A stretch of 64,000 nucleotides of DNA, taken from positions 182,670,156-182,734,155 of the forward strand of contig NC_053395.1 of the NCBI RefSeq assembly GCF_905171765.1, written 5' to 3'. Within the stretch, counting starts at the first letter, position 1. The number at the start of each line of letters is the position of its first letter. The stretch comes from Bufo bufo (taxonomy: Eukaryota > Chordata > Amphibia > Anura > Bufonidae). Shown piece by piece: positions 34,991 through 45,541 of this stretch. The notes under the pieces were generated by a model, which saw only the letters and a program-made list of their open reading frames with translations, searched no databases and had not been told where the DNA came from. Position numbers and translations under genes: made by a program.

Positions 34991-35699
34991 ATTATTTTTT
35001 TGATGCTGCAGATGGACAGATCTACTCCCAGATGTAACTTCTACGGCAAATGGCCAGATGCATGCTTTCTTATTTGTGTAGTGACAGCTGCATTGTCAGG
35101 ATTCAGAAGAGCGATGACTACTATCCACATTGTTAGACCCTCTCTACCGGTGAAAAATGGGGGCATTTTTTTAGACCTTCGGAGAGGGATGTAAAAATGG
35201 ACTACTATAGAGACATGCTGTGTAGTCGGTTGCTCGCTGCCTACGAGCATCATCGTCCATCCTCACAAAGGTCTGACTGGGGGGACCCTGTGCCCTCACG
35301 CTCCACTGCCATGCCTGGTCATGGGGACAGGAGCAGCATCAGCGCCATAAGCAGCAACTTAAAGGGGTTGTCTCACCTTCATAATCCCCTTTCAGTCTAT
35401 TCCTTTCCCTCCAATAAGCATTTCTTCAATATATTTATATTATCTAAACAGGATGTAAATCCTGTTATTGACATATTTATACCCCGATTTTACATGCACG
35501 GCCACCGCTACTAACATAGTAGAGGTGGCCATAACCTCTAGAGACGAGCAAGTGCTGTTACCGCCAAGTCTTCTGCTCCTCTCCGGCCGGGTTTAACGGG
35601 AGCGAGTGCGCACAGACAATGGCGCATGCGCATTCACTCCCGGCCCTGGCCACCTCGCAGGGAGGATTAGCACAGCTACAGGACGTTCGCTACGGATGG

Positions 35700-36070
35700 G
35701 AAAGCATAATAATGACATGATCCGTGTGTGTGTGGGGGGGGGGAGCATAATACAGACATGAATAATGGAGGGGGATGGGAGAGCATAATAATGACATGAT
35801 CAGTGGGGTAGGGGGGAGCCTAGTACTGTTAGGAATAATGGAGGGGGATGGGAGAGCACAATAATGACGTGATCAGTGGGGGAGGGGGGGAGAGCATAAT
35901 ACAGACATGAATAATGGAGGGGGATGGGAGAGCATAATAATGACATGATCAGTGGGGGAGGGGGGAGCATAATACAGACATGAATAATGGAGGAGAATGG
36001 GAGAGCATAATAATGACATGATCAGTGGGGGAGGGGGGAAGCATAATACAGACATGAATAATGGAGGAGG
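35700..36070 (+). repeat. G-rich minisatellite, about 70-75-bp units
   Basis: AGCATAATACAGACATGA and ATAATGACATGATCAGTGGG alternate with GGAGGGGGATGGGAG-type G-rich spacers over four to five units. Open frames on the minus strand here are repeat artefacts. Confidence 0.8.
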
Positions 36071-36149
36071 GGGCCAATACATTTGAGCAGAAAGGACATA
36101 AAACTACATTGCAGGGAGGCAGTGACAGGGAAAATAGAAAATAGGCAGA

Positions 36150-36420
36150 GTAAACTGTGTGTTGATGATAGGAGGGGGAACTTTTCCACAGCACACAGAA
36201 CAGATTGTGACAAGCAACTTACCATTGGATGTCACGATCTGCTCTGCTGTTCTGCTGCTCTTCCAGAGGCTAAAACATAATCTCCTAGTAAACTGTGTGT
36301 TGATGACAGGAGGGGGAACTATTACACATTACACAGAACAGATCGTGACAAGCAACTTACCATTGAATGTCACAATCTGCTCTGCGGCTGTGCAGCTCTC
36401 CCTGAGGCTGAATCTCCTCT
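36150..36420 (+). repeat. 138-bp direct duplication
   Basis: GTAAACTGTGTGTTGATGA starts both copies (36150 and 36288). Each carries a hairpin from CAGAT(T/C)GTGACA facing TGTCAC(A/G)ATCTG. Confidence 0.8.
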
Positions 36421-37453
36421 GACAGCCTCGGGAGCAAGCACGCACAGACAAGGGCAGGGGTTACTTCCTCCCTGCCAGGCTTGCCTTGCTTTGCCTCAGA
36501 GACTTCAGCTCCACCCCCAGCAAGCAGGGAAGAGAGGCCTTGAGAGCAGCGAGGTGAGACAAACCCCTTTAAGTCTGGAGTCTCTGAGGAGCAGTTTTCT
36601 TCAGCCGCCTTTTGAAGGAACCACCCAGAAGCAGCGGGACATCCAGCAGAACCTCATACAGCAGGCGATGGTATACTTAGACTGCACCCTGCACCCTGCA
36701 CCTAAGTTTACTTTTTGCATAGGTATTGAATTACCTAGTAATTGCAGCATGTTCTTTCCTCCCCCAGGCATTTCAGTGGTGCGGCTAAAACAGCATTGCT
36801 AGGTGTCCTCCGTCTCCTATCTTCTATATACAGAAGATGGAGGACGTAGTAGTGGGCAATCCCGAACGCTGCATGCGCGCTCCCATCGGACCAGGATATT
36901 GCCAATATTCGTGATAAAAATTCACGATTAGAATATTCGCGATAAAAATTCACGATTAACTACTCAGGAGGAAGAGGGCATGTTTAAGTCTGGAGAAAGC
37001 CGATTGGTTGGGGTGAGGCTGAGCGTTCCTGAGATGAGCCAAATGAATTCTTGGTAGTTAGGGAGGGAAGTCTTAGCCTCAGGGTAAGGGCATCAGCGGC
37101 CATCTTGAGAAGATAGTCAGAAAGAAGTCTTGTGAGGAGCGGTTGCTATGGACAGAATCTTATTAAACAAGTGGTATGTGAACACAATAATTAGTTATTA
37201 TGGATTATCACCACAGCAGCAACAGCATATAAGAAAATTAAATTTTGAGTGAAAATATGACAGTTATCCTTTAAGTTCCAAGCCTTTACACTGTGATTGG
37301 GCCAGCAAGTGGGAAGAATATGGTTAGGCAGATTGGCCTGGGTACACCTGATTTATTGCTATTCGTGAGAAATTAATTAGAAACTAATCAAATTTATTGT
37401 CGAACTTCGGTGAAGCTGCTGAGTAAAATTTTTCAAAACTTCACTCATCTCTA

Positions 37454-37870
37454 ATACTTGGCATATCGTCGTCATCCAGGCTGTTTGAGAGACTGTCCAA
37501 GTGGAACTGTATTGACTTACTAAGATGCAAGGGTACAGGAATTCTGTACCCTTTTCTTTTTCTTTCCTGGAGTCCAACAGTTGTGCCTATCGATCCCAAT
37601 AACATTTATTTGAATCAATTTGACATCTGCACTATAATTTCTGTTCACACCTGAAGTCATATCGGTGCGCCATATTATGGATCTACTTGATGTTTGACAG
37701 ATCTCTTTGACTTATAAAAGAGTCTGTTGGGGTTCCATTGGGGCTTTCATAGTTTTGCTCTGCATGCTCGACTATTGTTGCTGTCAAAAGTGGTAGAAAC
37801 CTCTGGCCAATCAAAGCAGGAATGATCCTAACCTTAATTATTTGTGTTATTATTTTTATTATTATATTAT
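37454..37870. other. No recognisable feature
   Basis: Short unassigned stretch between the hAT-ended composite and the next T2-like element. Confidence 0.4.
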
Positions 37871-38228
37871 TTAAGCCTGAATTCCAGGATTTTAATATTG
37901 ATGGCCTTTCCTCGGGATAGGCCATCGATGTCTAATTTGTCAGGGTATGACCCCAGTCCTCACCAATCAGCTGTCACAGAGTCTTTTTAGTTGGCCTCAG
38001 AACTACACAGCTAACTCTACTGAGTAGTGGTCGGAGCTGGGTACTACAGTGCTTCTCCCATTCACTTCAATGGAAGCAGCACTGCAGTAACCAGCTACAC
38101 AATGGATGGAGCTGAGAAGTTTCAGCAGTGACTTTAAGCACCAGAGCTTCTGCAGAACTGTGATCAGACATTATTAGCCTGTCCTAAAGATAGGCCATCA
38201 ATACTAAAATCCTGGAATACCCTTTTAG
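37871..38228. mobile_element. T2-like TTAA element, eroded
   Basis: TTAAGCCTGAATTCCAGGAT near the left end faces ATCCTGGAATACCCTTTTA at the right. Subterminal ATTTTAATATTGATGGCC pairs with GGCCATCAATACTAAAAT. The outer TTAAAGGGG is decayed on both sides. Non-coding. Confidence 0.65.
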
Positions 38229-38883
38229 AAAGGTATAGATTTTATACATTTCCTTCCAAAAAAGATTATTACTAAATTGTAATCAATTGAACGACTGTTT
38301 CTACTGTTCTCATGATACTTGTAGAAAATGTAATTTTTATGTCTTTTGGTAAAATGTTTTTTTTATCCCCATTAGTGCAAGTGCACTACATGGAATATAA
38401 AAAGCATTCCTAAGCTATGGGTTGGGCAAAATTTTCTGGAACAATAAAAGTGTGGTGGAGAATCCCAAGAGCTGTGAGTCATAACCTAAGACTTAGTTTA
38501 CTCATGCTGTTCTCTTTCCAGTAATCTCCCGGGCCTCCATAATATCACGAATGACCCCAAAAAAATGCCACAAAAAATGTTCACAAAATACAATACATAA
38601 TACTTTCAAATGTAAATTTGTAAATGTTATTATTAGTTTGTTTAACATTTGCATATGTGGTGGGGAGTATTGGTGTCTGTGTAACCACACTAAACCATGG
38701 AGGACTTTACAGCAGATGTGACCTCCTTGAAATAGGAGCTATAATGTGAGATGTCATCAAACAGCTGAGTATGAGCCTTTTATAACATGGGTTATTTGTA
38801 GTTGGAGAATAATCTTATTACAATATACACAAACTGAGTACTGCATCATTCAGAATAGATTTTTACTCCAACAATAAGATAAA

Positions 38884-38885
<2 letters not shown>
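38229..38885. other. No recognisable feature
   Basis: AT-rich, no coding or repeat structure supported. Confidence 0.5.
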
Positions 38886-38917
<32 letters not shown>

Positions 38918-38925
38918 TGTATATA
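38886..38925. repeat. (TA)n microsatellite, left part
   Basis: Alternating TA that resumes at 40366-40392 on the other side of the Tc1 element; the two parts were one tract before insertion. Confidence 0.85.
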
Positions 38926-40362
38926 CACTGCTCAAAAAAATTAAAGGGAACACTTAAACAACACAATGTAACTCCAAGTCAATCACACTTCTGTGAAATC
39001 AAACTGTCCACTTAGGAAGCAACACTGAGTGACAATCAATTTCACATGCTGTTGGTCACTTTTGAATGCTGGCGGTGCTTTCACTCTAGTGGTAGCATGA
39101 GACGGAGTCTACAACCCACACAAGTGGCTCAGGTAGTGCAGCTTATCCAGGATGGCACATCAATGCGAACTGTGGCAAGAAGGTTTGCTGTGTCCAGAGC
39201 ATGGAGGCGCTACCAGGAGACAGGCCAGTACATCAGGAGATGTGGAGGAGGCCGTAGGAGGGCAACAACCCAGCAGCAGGACCGCTACCTCCGCCTTTGT
39301 GCTAGGAGGAACAGGAGGAGCATTGCCAGAGCCCTGCAAAATGACCTCCAGCAGGCCACAAATGTGCATGTGTCTGCTCAAACGGTCAGAAACAGACTCC
39401 ATGAGGGTGATATGAGGGCCCAACGTCCACAGGTGGGGGTTGTGCTAACAGCCCAACGCCGTGCAGGACGTTTGGCATTTGCCAGAGAACACCAAGATTG
39501 GCAAATTCGCCACTGGCGCCCTGTGCTCTTCACAGATGAAATCAGGTTCACACTGAGCACATGTGACAGACGTGACAGAGTCTTGAGACGCCGTGGAGAA
39601 CGTTCTGCTGCCTGCAACATCCTCCAGCATGACCGGTTTGGCATTGGGTCAGTAATGGTGTGGGGTGGCATTTCTTGGGGGGCCACAGAGCCCTCCATGT
39701 GCTCTCCAGAGGTAGCCTGACTTCTATTAAGTACCGAGATGAGATCCTCAGACCCCTTGTGAGACCATATGCTGGTGTGGTTGGCCCTGGGTTCCTCCTA
39801 ATGCAAGACAATGCTAGACCTCATGTGGCTGGAGTGTGTCAGCAGTTCCTGCAAGACGAAGGCATTGATGCTATGGACTGGCCCGCCCGTTCCCCAGACC
39901 TGAATCCAATTGAGCACATCTGGGACATCATTTCTCGCTCTATCCACCAACGTCACGTTGCACCACAGACTGTCCAGGAGTTGGCAGGTGCTTTAGTCCA
40001 GGTCTGGGAGGAGATCCCTCAGGAGTCCGTCCGCCACCTCATCAGGAGCATGCACAGGCGTTGTAGGGAGGTCATACAGGCACGTGGAGGCCACACACAC
40101 TACTGAGCCTCATTTTGACTTGTTTTAAGGACATTACATCAAAGTTGGATCAGCCTGTAGTGTGTTTTTCCACTTTAATTTTGAGTGTGACTCAAAATCA
40201 AGACCTCCATGGGTTGAAAAATTTGATTTCCATTTTTTTAATTTTGTGTGATTTTGTTGTCAGCACATTCAACTATGTAAAGAACAAAGTATTTCAGAAG
40301 AATATTTAATTAATTCAGATCTAGGATGTGTTATTTTTGTGTTCCCTTTAATTTTTTGAGCA

Positions 40363-40365
<3 letters not shown>
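38926..40365 (+). mobile_element. Tc1 element (DD34E) inserted in a (TA)n tract
   Basis: Inverted ends start CACTGCTCAAAAAAATTAAA at 38926 and end, complemented, in the same word at 40365, with TA on both sides. The ends belong to a Tc1 family I recognise as widespread in fishes and frogs. Relative to the form I know, a roughly 100-bp piece of the 5' untranslated arm appears missing near 39053. That comparison is from memory and needs checking. Confidence 0.92.
39097..40106 (+). pseudogene. Tc1 transposase with frame shift and short deletion
   Basis: The start [20 protein letters not shown] at 39097 leads into the N-terminal helix-turn-helix. A few codons appear lost at [12 protein letters not shown], inside the second helix region. 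The catalytic residues are LFTDEIRF (the S common after DE is replaced by I), LMQDNARPH and SPDLNPIEHIW. Thirty-four residues separate the last two, the classical DD34E spacing. A one-base loss in the G-run near 39680 shifts the frame between GGISW and the [12 protein letters not shown] segment. The C terminus ARGGHTHY is intact and ends at 40106. Not functional as it stands. Confidence 0.92.

Positions 40366-40394
<29 letters not shown>
40366..40394. repeat. (TA)n microsatellite, right part
   Basis: Continuation of the tract at 38886-38925. Confidence 0.85.
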
Positions 40395-40396
<2 letters not shown>

Positions 40397-40651
40397 GTGG
40401 CAGGGGCTGAGGTGTACATTGGCGTGGAGTCGGGAGGGATGCCTATCACCCTCCATGATCTATCTGGCTGAACTGTGCCTGGAGCCAGTGCGGGGTAGGC
40501 CTGAATAAGTGGGCCACCCAAGAGAGAGGAATGAAAGAAAGAAGGGTCGGGAGGGTGGGGCATGACGCGGCCGTCCTCATGGTGAGGACGCGAGGAAAAG
40601 ATATAGTCAGCAGCCCCGCCCACAAATACAGGCTGTAACCAGCCTTAATAC
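40395..40651 (+). repeat. Short unit of a tandem pair of related elements
   Basis: A 257-bp unit beginning TTGTGGCAGGGGCTGAGG and ending CAGGCTGTAACCAGCCTTAA-TA. The same beginning recurs at 40652 and the same ending at 44760-44850. It looks like an internally deleted copy of the longer unit that follows. Class unknown: no LTR, TIR or coding motif is evident. Confidence 0.65.
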
Positions 40652-40917
40652 TTGTGGCAGGGGCTGAGGTGTACATTGGCGTGGAGTCGGGAGGGATGCC
40701 TATCACCCTCCATGATCTATCTGGCTGAACTGTGCCTGGAGCCAGTGCGGGGTAGGCCTGAATAAGTGGGCAAGAAGACTACCCACGCTGTAGGAGGGAA
40801 ATAGTTAATTGAATTGAACGACACGGGAGATAACAAGGGCCTGAGAGATTCAGGCCGGAGATGGGTTGTTAAAAGACCTGAGCGACTCGGGAAGGCACTG
40901 GGTAGTTAGTAACGTGA

Positions 40918-42058
40918 CGGTCCAGGATGACAGCGGGAGAGCAAGCTTTGGGCGACCCAGGATGAGAGAGGCAACGTGGGCCTGGGCGATCCAGGATGAC
41001 TGAGGTAGAGCGAGCCTGGGTGATCCAGGATGACGGAGGCAGGGCGAGCCTGGGCGATCCAGAATGACAGAGGCAGAGCGAGCCTGGGCGATCCAGAATG
41101 ACTGAGGCAGAGCGAGCCTGGGCAACCTAGAATAACTGAGATGGAGCGAGCCTGGGAGATCCAGGAAGACAGGAGCAGCGCGAGCCTGGGCGATCCAGGA
41201 AGACCGGAGCAGCGCGAGCCTGGGCGATCCAGGATGACAGGAGCAGCGCGAGCCTGGGCGATCCAGGAAGACAGGAGCAGTGCGAGCCTGGGCGATCCAG
41301 GAAGACAGGAGCAGCGCGAGCCTGGGCGATCCAGGATGAGAGCAGCAGAGCGAGCCTGGGCGAACCAGGATGACAGCAGCAGAGCAAGCCTGGGCGATCC
41401 AGGATGACAGGAGCAGAGCGAGCCTGGGCGATCCAGGAGGACAGAGACAGAGCGAGCCTGGGCAACCTTAGAATAACCGAGATGGAGCGAGCCTGGGCGA
41501 TCCAGGAAGACAGGAGCAGCGCGAGCCTGGGCGATCCAGGATGACAGGAGCAGAGCGAGCCTGGGCGATCCAGGATGACAGAGACAGAGGGCAACCTTAG
41601 AATAATCGAGATGGAGCGAGCCTGGGCGATCCAGGATGACATGAGAAGAGCGAGCCTGGGCGAACCAGGATAACGGGAGCAGGGCGAGCCTGGGCGATCC
41701 AGGATGACAGGAGCAGGGCGAGCCTGGGCGATCCAGGTAGGCAGAGACGGAGCGAGCCTGGGCGGTCCAGGATGACAGGCACGGAGCGAGCCTGGGCGAT
41801 CCAGGACGACAGTACGGGCCAGGGCGATCCTGGATGACAAGGGTAGAGCGAGCCTGGGCGAACCAGGAAAATAGAGACAGAGCGAGCCTCGGCCAGCCAG
41901 GATAACCGAAACAGAGAGAGCCTGGGTGATCCAAGAAGACAGAGGCAGGGCGAGCCTGGGCGATCCAGGACGACCGGAGAAGTGTGAGCCTGGATGAACC
42001 TGGATGGCAAGGGCCGAGCGAGCCTGGGCGATCCAGGATGACAGGGACCTCAGATGAC
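40918..42058 (+). repeat. 34-bp minisatellite, block 1 (about 33 units)
   Basis: Units of the type GCGAGCCTGGGCGATCCAGG plus ATGACAG(A/G)(A/G)GCAGA with a 34-bp period. Because 34 is not a multiple of 3, three units make 34 codons. With few stops in the unit, long open frames arise on both strands (up to 342 codons on the minus strand). These are artefacts. Confidence 0.93.
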
Positions 42059-42846
42059 GTGAGAGTGAGTCAAGAAGCAGGGAAGACAGACAGAAGGCGT
42101 ATACATGATGCCTGAAGAATTCAGGAAGCAGATGAGCAGCAACTTGGCCGACTGGGAGGACTGAATATCAGAGAGTACCGCAGCCCTGTCTGTTTTAAGA
42201 AAAGATTGCCCAAAATTGCACATTAGGAAACTGAAAATAGCACAGCAACAAAACCCACTACTAAAACAACATTCATGGAGTTAGCTACACTGGAGGGGAT
42301 AACTTGTGTTACATCTGTTAGCAGCAGTGGAAGGTGCAGTTTCTGGCCCTAGTCGAGGAGGCATAGAGCGATTGTGCAGCAATTGATTGGCACCCGTGGG
42401 TATAGGGGTCCACCGAAGGCTCCAACCTAAACTCGACCTGGGCTAGCGGTAGCACAGGCGACGGGAATCAGAGCATCAGTCCCCGACCCCGCAGCAGTGT
42501 CCGCAAGGCAGCACCCCACCGATCACACCGGTGTCTGGACTCTCCGCTACGTACTCTCTTTAATTATTTATTTTTTATTTTTTACCTGAATGGAGACATA
42601 GGCCGGCAAGCCCCGTGCCTGCCGACCATGGCTTCTCAGCTGAAATGTACTGCAAAAATAAAATAAAACAGAAAACAATACATGCAATTATACCTCATTA
42701 CGGTTGTAGATACCCCCAAGTCTGGTGTACTGAAGAAGTAGTTGTACCAATTAGATTTTATTATTATTATTTTAAACACCGCTTAGGAGTGCTGGGAAGA
42801 GAAGGAAGATGAGGGAACAGAGGACCGTGGACGGGGAGCAAGAAAG

Positions 42847-43345
42847 GATGACAGAGGCAGCGTGGGCCTGGGCGATCCAGGATGACAGAGGCAGAACGGG
42901 CCTGGGCGATCCAGGATGACAGAGGCAGAACGGGCCTGGGCGATCCAGGATGACAGAGGCAGAACGGGCCTGGGCGATCCAGGATGACAGAGGCAGAACG
43001 GGCCTGGGCGATCCAGGATGACAGAGGCAGAACGGGCCTGGGCGATCCAGGATGACAGAGGCAGAACGGGCCTGGGCGATCCAGGATGACAGAGGCAGAA
43101 CGGGCCTGGGCGATCCAGGATGACAGAGGCAGAACGGGCCTGGGCGATCCAGGATGACAGAGGCAGAACGGGCCTGGGCGATCCAGGATGACAGAGGCGG
43201 AACGGGCCTGGGCGATCCAGGATGACAGAGGCAGAACGGGCCTGGGCGATCCAGGATGACAAAGGCAGCGTGTACCTAGGTGATCCAGGATGACAGAGGC
43301 GGAACGAGCCTGAGTGATCCAGGATGACAGAGACAGCGTGTACCT
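42847..43345 (+). repeat. 34-bp minisatellite, block 2 (about 14-15 units)
   Basis: Same unit as block 1 but far more uniform: successive copies of GATGACAGAGGCAGAACGGG then CCTGGGCGATCCAG are almost identical, implying recent homogenisation. Confidence 0.93.
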
Positions 43346-44851
43346 GGGGGAAGCATGGAAAACAGACTAAAATGACGTGTGCGTGATACCTGAAGAAATT
43401 CAGGAAGCTGAGCAGCTACTCGGCTGAACGGGAAGACTGGATATCAGACGGTACTGCAGCCCTGTTCATATCGGAAAAATTTATCAGCACCTAGGTAAAG
43501 ACAACAAGCTAATAAATTAAGACCTGAGCCCGAAATGGTACATTAGACAAGCGGAAAACAGCGTCCCCCCCCAACCTGGAAAGAGAAGGACCTGTTTGAG
43601 GGACATCCCACCCCCCGCATATGCGTCAGCCAAGCGGAGATGCTGCTCGCCAGGCGACCGGAGAACTCCCTGAAGTGTACGGCAGCACCTCCACCTGAGC
43701 CCAGGCCCAGAGCATGGGATGGGTCAGAGACCCACCGGAGCAATGCTGAGGACCCAATCCATGAAAAACTCTAATAAAGCCCCTTTAAAAACAAATAATA
43801 TATGTAGAGCACGCTGCTCTATGGGTAAATACCCATGCAAACAATGGAAATCTGCAAAGCCCTCTTGAGAAGCTTTGTAATGACTATGACACAGGGTGGA
43901 CCCTTCACCTAGTAATTACACTCTGGTTTCACCTGCACCCATGAAGGCAGAACCCTGCACAGGATTTCTGAAGACTGTCCACTGACAAGTCAGAACTGAA
44001 AAAGAAAAATGAGAATGTAAGAACACCTGCAAAGATAATTCCACGTACTGACCATGTTCATTTATGAAACTGTTTGGGAGATAACCTCGTTAGAGGGAAC
44101 GCGAGGCCACAGAGCGGTGCGGCTTTTGACATGGAGTGCCGCAACTGAGCCAGCCTGTGCAGCTGACACATTTAAGTTCATTTACGCCACTGCTTGCTGC
44201 ATGCATATTATAGACAGCGCTCTGCAGTAAGCATGTTATAAACACTCAGCCGTGCTATACACAAATTACACACACATAGCTCTGAAGCACACACCATATA
44301 CGTGCACACAACCACCTTATATATACACGCACTCCGCACTGCTGCATGCACAGCTGACACATTACACAGCTCCGATGCAAATACACTCATCTATAATAAA
44401 AACTCGCATTTATGTATACTGACACCTACTGCCCACTGACGCCCCAGAAGAAAGCGAGAGCGAAACCCAGGACGGGCGTTGCTGGCATGCGGTTTTAAGA
44501 TTCTGATGTGCGGGAGCGGTCAGCCCTACCTGAAGCGCCGTGGACGCCAGCCCTGCCGAGAGGCCCTAAACAGAAAAAGAGGATCGCACGCTGTGAGGAG
44601 GCTTCCCAGGAGCTGAAGAAGAGAGGAAGCCCCGGCCGAGCCCAGCTGGGCAGGCCGGACAGACGCTGCCCCCGGCCGATGAAGCTGGAGAGCCGTACCT
44701 TACCCGGAAGTGACGTAGGCTGGGAACCCCGGAAGTGACGGAACGGGCTGGAGGCAGAAGCATGACGCGGCCGTCCTCATGGTGAGGACGCGAGGGAAAG
44801 ATATAGTCAGCAGCCCCGCCCACAAATACAGGCTGTAACCAGCCTTAATAC

Positions 44852-45071
44852 AAGTCAAAAAACGGGCAGCACTCCATGAAGTAAAAAAGTACAAAGAAAA
44901 TCTTTATTTGCCCAAGCAGGACATGCGACGTTTCGGCTCTATGCTGGAGCCTTTCTCAAGCCTTGAGAAAGGCTCCAGCATAGAGCCGAAACGTCGCATG
45001 TCCTGCTTGGGCAAATAAAGATTTTTTTGTACTTTTTTACTTCATGGAGTGCTGCCCATTTTTTTTGACTT
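44852..45071. mobile_element. Near-perfect palindromic insertion (head-to-head dimer) with hammerhead-like motif
   Basis: 44852-44960 is the reverse complement of 44962-45071 with a few mismatches and a one-base centre. Each arm, read outward from the centre, runs CTTGAGAAAGGCTCC, a loop, GAGCCGAAACGTCG, CAAATAAAGATTTT, and ends near TTTTTTTGACTT. AATAAAG and the T/A-rich end recall a 3' terminus, so the two arms look like two copies joined at their 5' ends. The same architecture occurs at 47362-53672. Confidence 0.75.
44962..45000 (+). ncRNA. Candidate hammerhead-like ribozyme motif (copy B; inverted twin at 44922-44960)
   Basis: TTGAGAA (44963-44969), an extra A, stem II GGCTC and GAGCC with loop CAGCATA, then GAAA, then ACGT followed by C. 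Against the hammerhead core CUGANGA, positions 3 and 8 are U and A, a complementary replacement for C-G. Stem III is the self-complementary ACGU with a GUC triplet. The 5' strand of stem I is absent because the arm begins at the core, so this copy is probably inactive on its own. Confidence 0.35.
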
Positions 45072-45153
45072 CCATACATTGGATTTGCTTATATCCATAT
45101 TGGGCCAGCTGCACCCTCTTGCTTGCATCAGAGACGGTGCTGCCACTTTTTTT

Positions 45154-45156
<3 letters not shown>

Positions 45157-45187
<31 letters not shown>
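45157..45187. repeat. (AT)n microsatellite
   Basis: Uninterrupted alternating AT following TTTTTTTCTTT. Confidence 0.9.
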
Positions 45188-45190
<3 letters not shown>

Positions 45191-45283
45191 CCCATGTCTA
45201 CCTTACAAATAAGAGGGAATTTAGTAATATATACCGTAACTCAATTGAGGCACAAGATAATACAGTAGATTTATTTTGACTCC

Positions 45284-45532
45284 CTGTTTCCCCAGACCAA
45301 AAGTGAAAGGGGTAAGGGATAAAGTGTCTGATCATGAGAACGAGGCCTGAGCTCCCTATTTGAATTGAGTGGCAGAAACTGCTAGCAATTCATTGATGAC
45401 TTCTAGAAGGAATAATAAAGTAATGGTACAACACAGAGCCAGAAGAATAGATGTCCCAGAATTGTTATTACATGGGGAATGCAAAAAGTGGCTAAAAATG
45501 ACATGTCAGGAGAGGTGACAGGTCGTCTTTAA
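45284..45532. mobile_element. Possible T2-like right end
   Basis: Ends GAGAGGTGACAGGTCGTCTTTAA, which complements to a TTAAAGACGACCTGTCACC-type terminus with TTAA at 45529-45532. The left end was not found, so only a fragment is claimed. Confidence 0.4.
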
Positions 45533-45541
45533 AAATAAATA

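Larger units (their letters stand above)
35359..36572. mobile_element. T2-like TTAA element (1.2 kb)
   Basis: TTAA at 35359-35362 and 36569-36572, with ends TTAAAGGGGTTGTCTCACC and, complemented, TTAAAGGGGTTTGTCTCACC. The interior contains a G-rich minisatellite (35700-36070) and a 138-bp direct duplication (about 36150-36420). No transposase; non-autonomous. Confidence 0.8.
34166..37453. mobile_element. hAT-ended composite element (3.3 kb) with nested T2-like element
   Basis: Left end TAGTGTTGAGCGAAG; the complemented right end is TAGAGATGAGTGAAG. The flanking octamers atacttac and atacttgg share six of eight bases, a plausible decayed 8-bp hAT duplication. The interior holds a roughly 103-bp tandem array, a T2-like element (35359-36572) and ATTCG-type words at 36896-36960 like those of the short hAT at 23175. 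No transposase was recognised. The outer borders are inferred and could belong to two different elements. Confidence 0.5.
40652..44850 (+). repeat. Expanded unit of the tandem pair, carrying a 34-bp minisatellite
   Basis: It starts with the same roughly 118 bp as 40395 and ends with the same roughly 90 bp as 40560-40650, but has 4.2 kb between them. The interior holds two blocks of one minisatellite (40918-42058 and 42847-43345). Each block is followed by a similar tail (TGATGCCTGAAGAATTCAGG and TGATACCTGAAGAAATTCAG), so an inner segment was duplicated. 42060-42846 and 43560-44760 hold no recognisable gene. Confidence 0.6.

Noticed and set aside
39160..39811. Several minus-strand frames of 60-106 codons
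   Set aside because: Shadows of the Tc1 transposase on the plus strand.
40906..41934. 342-codon minus-strand open frame and similar long frames over the 34-bp minisatellite
   Set aside because: The frame follows the repeat period (three 34-bp units give 34 codons) and parallel long frames exist on both strands, so it is a repeat artefact.
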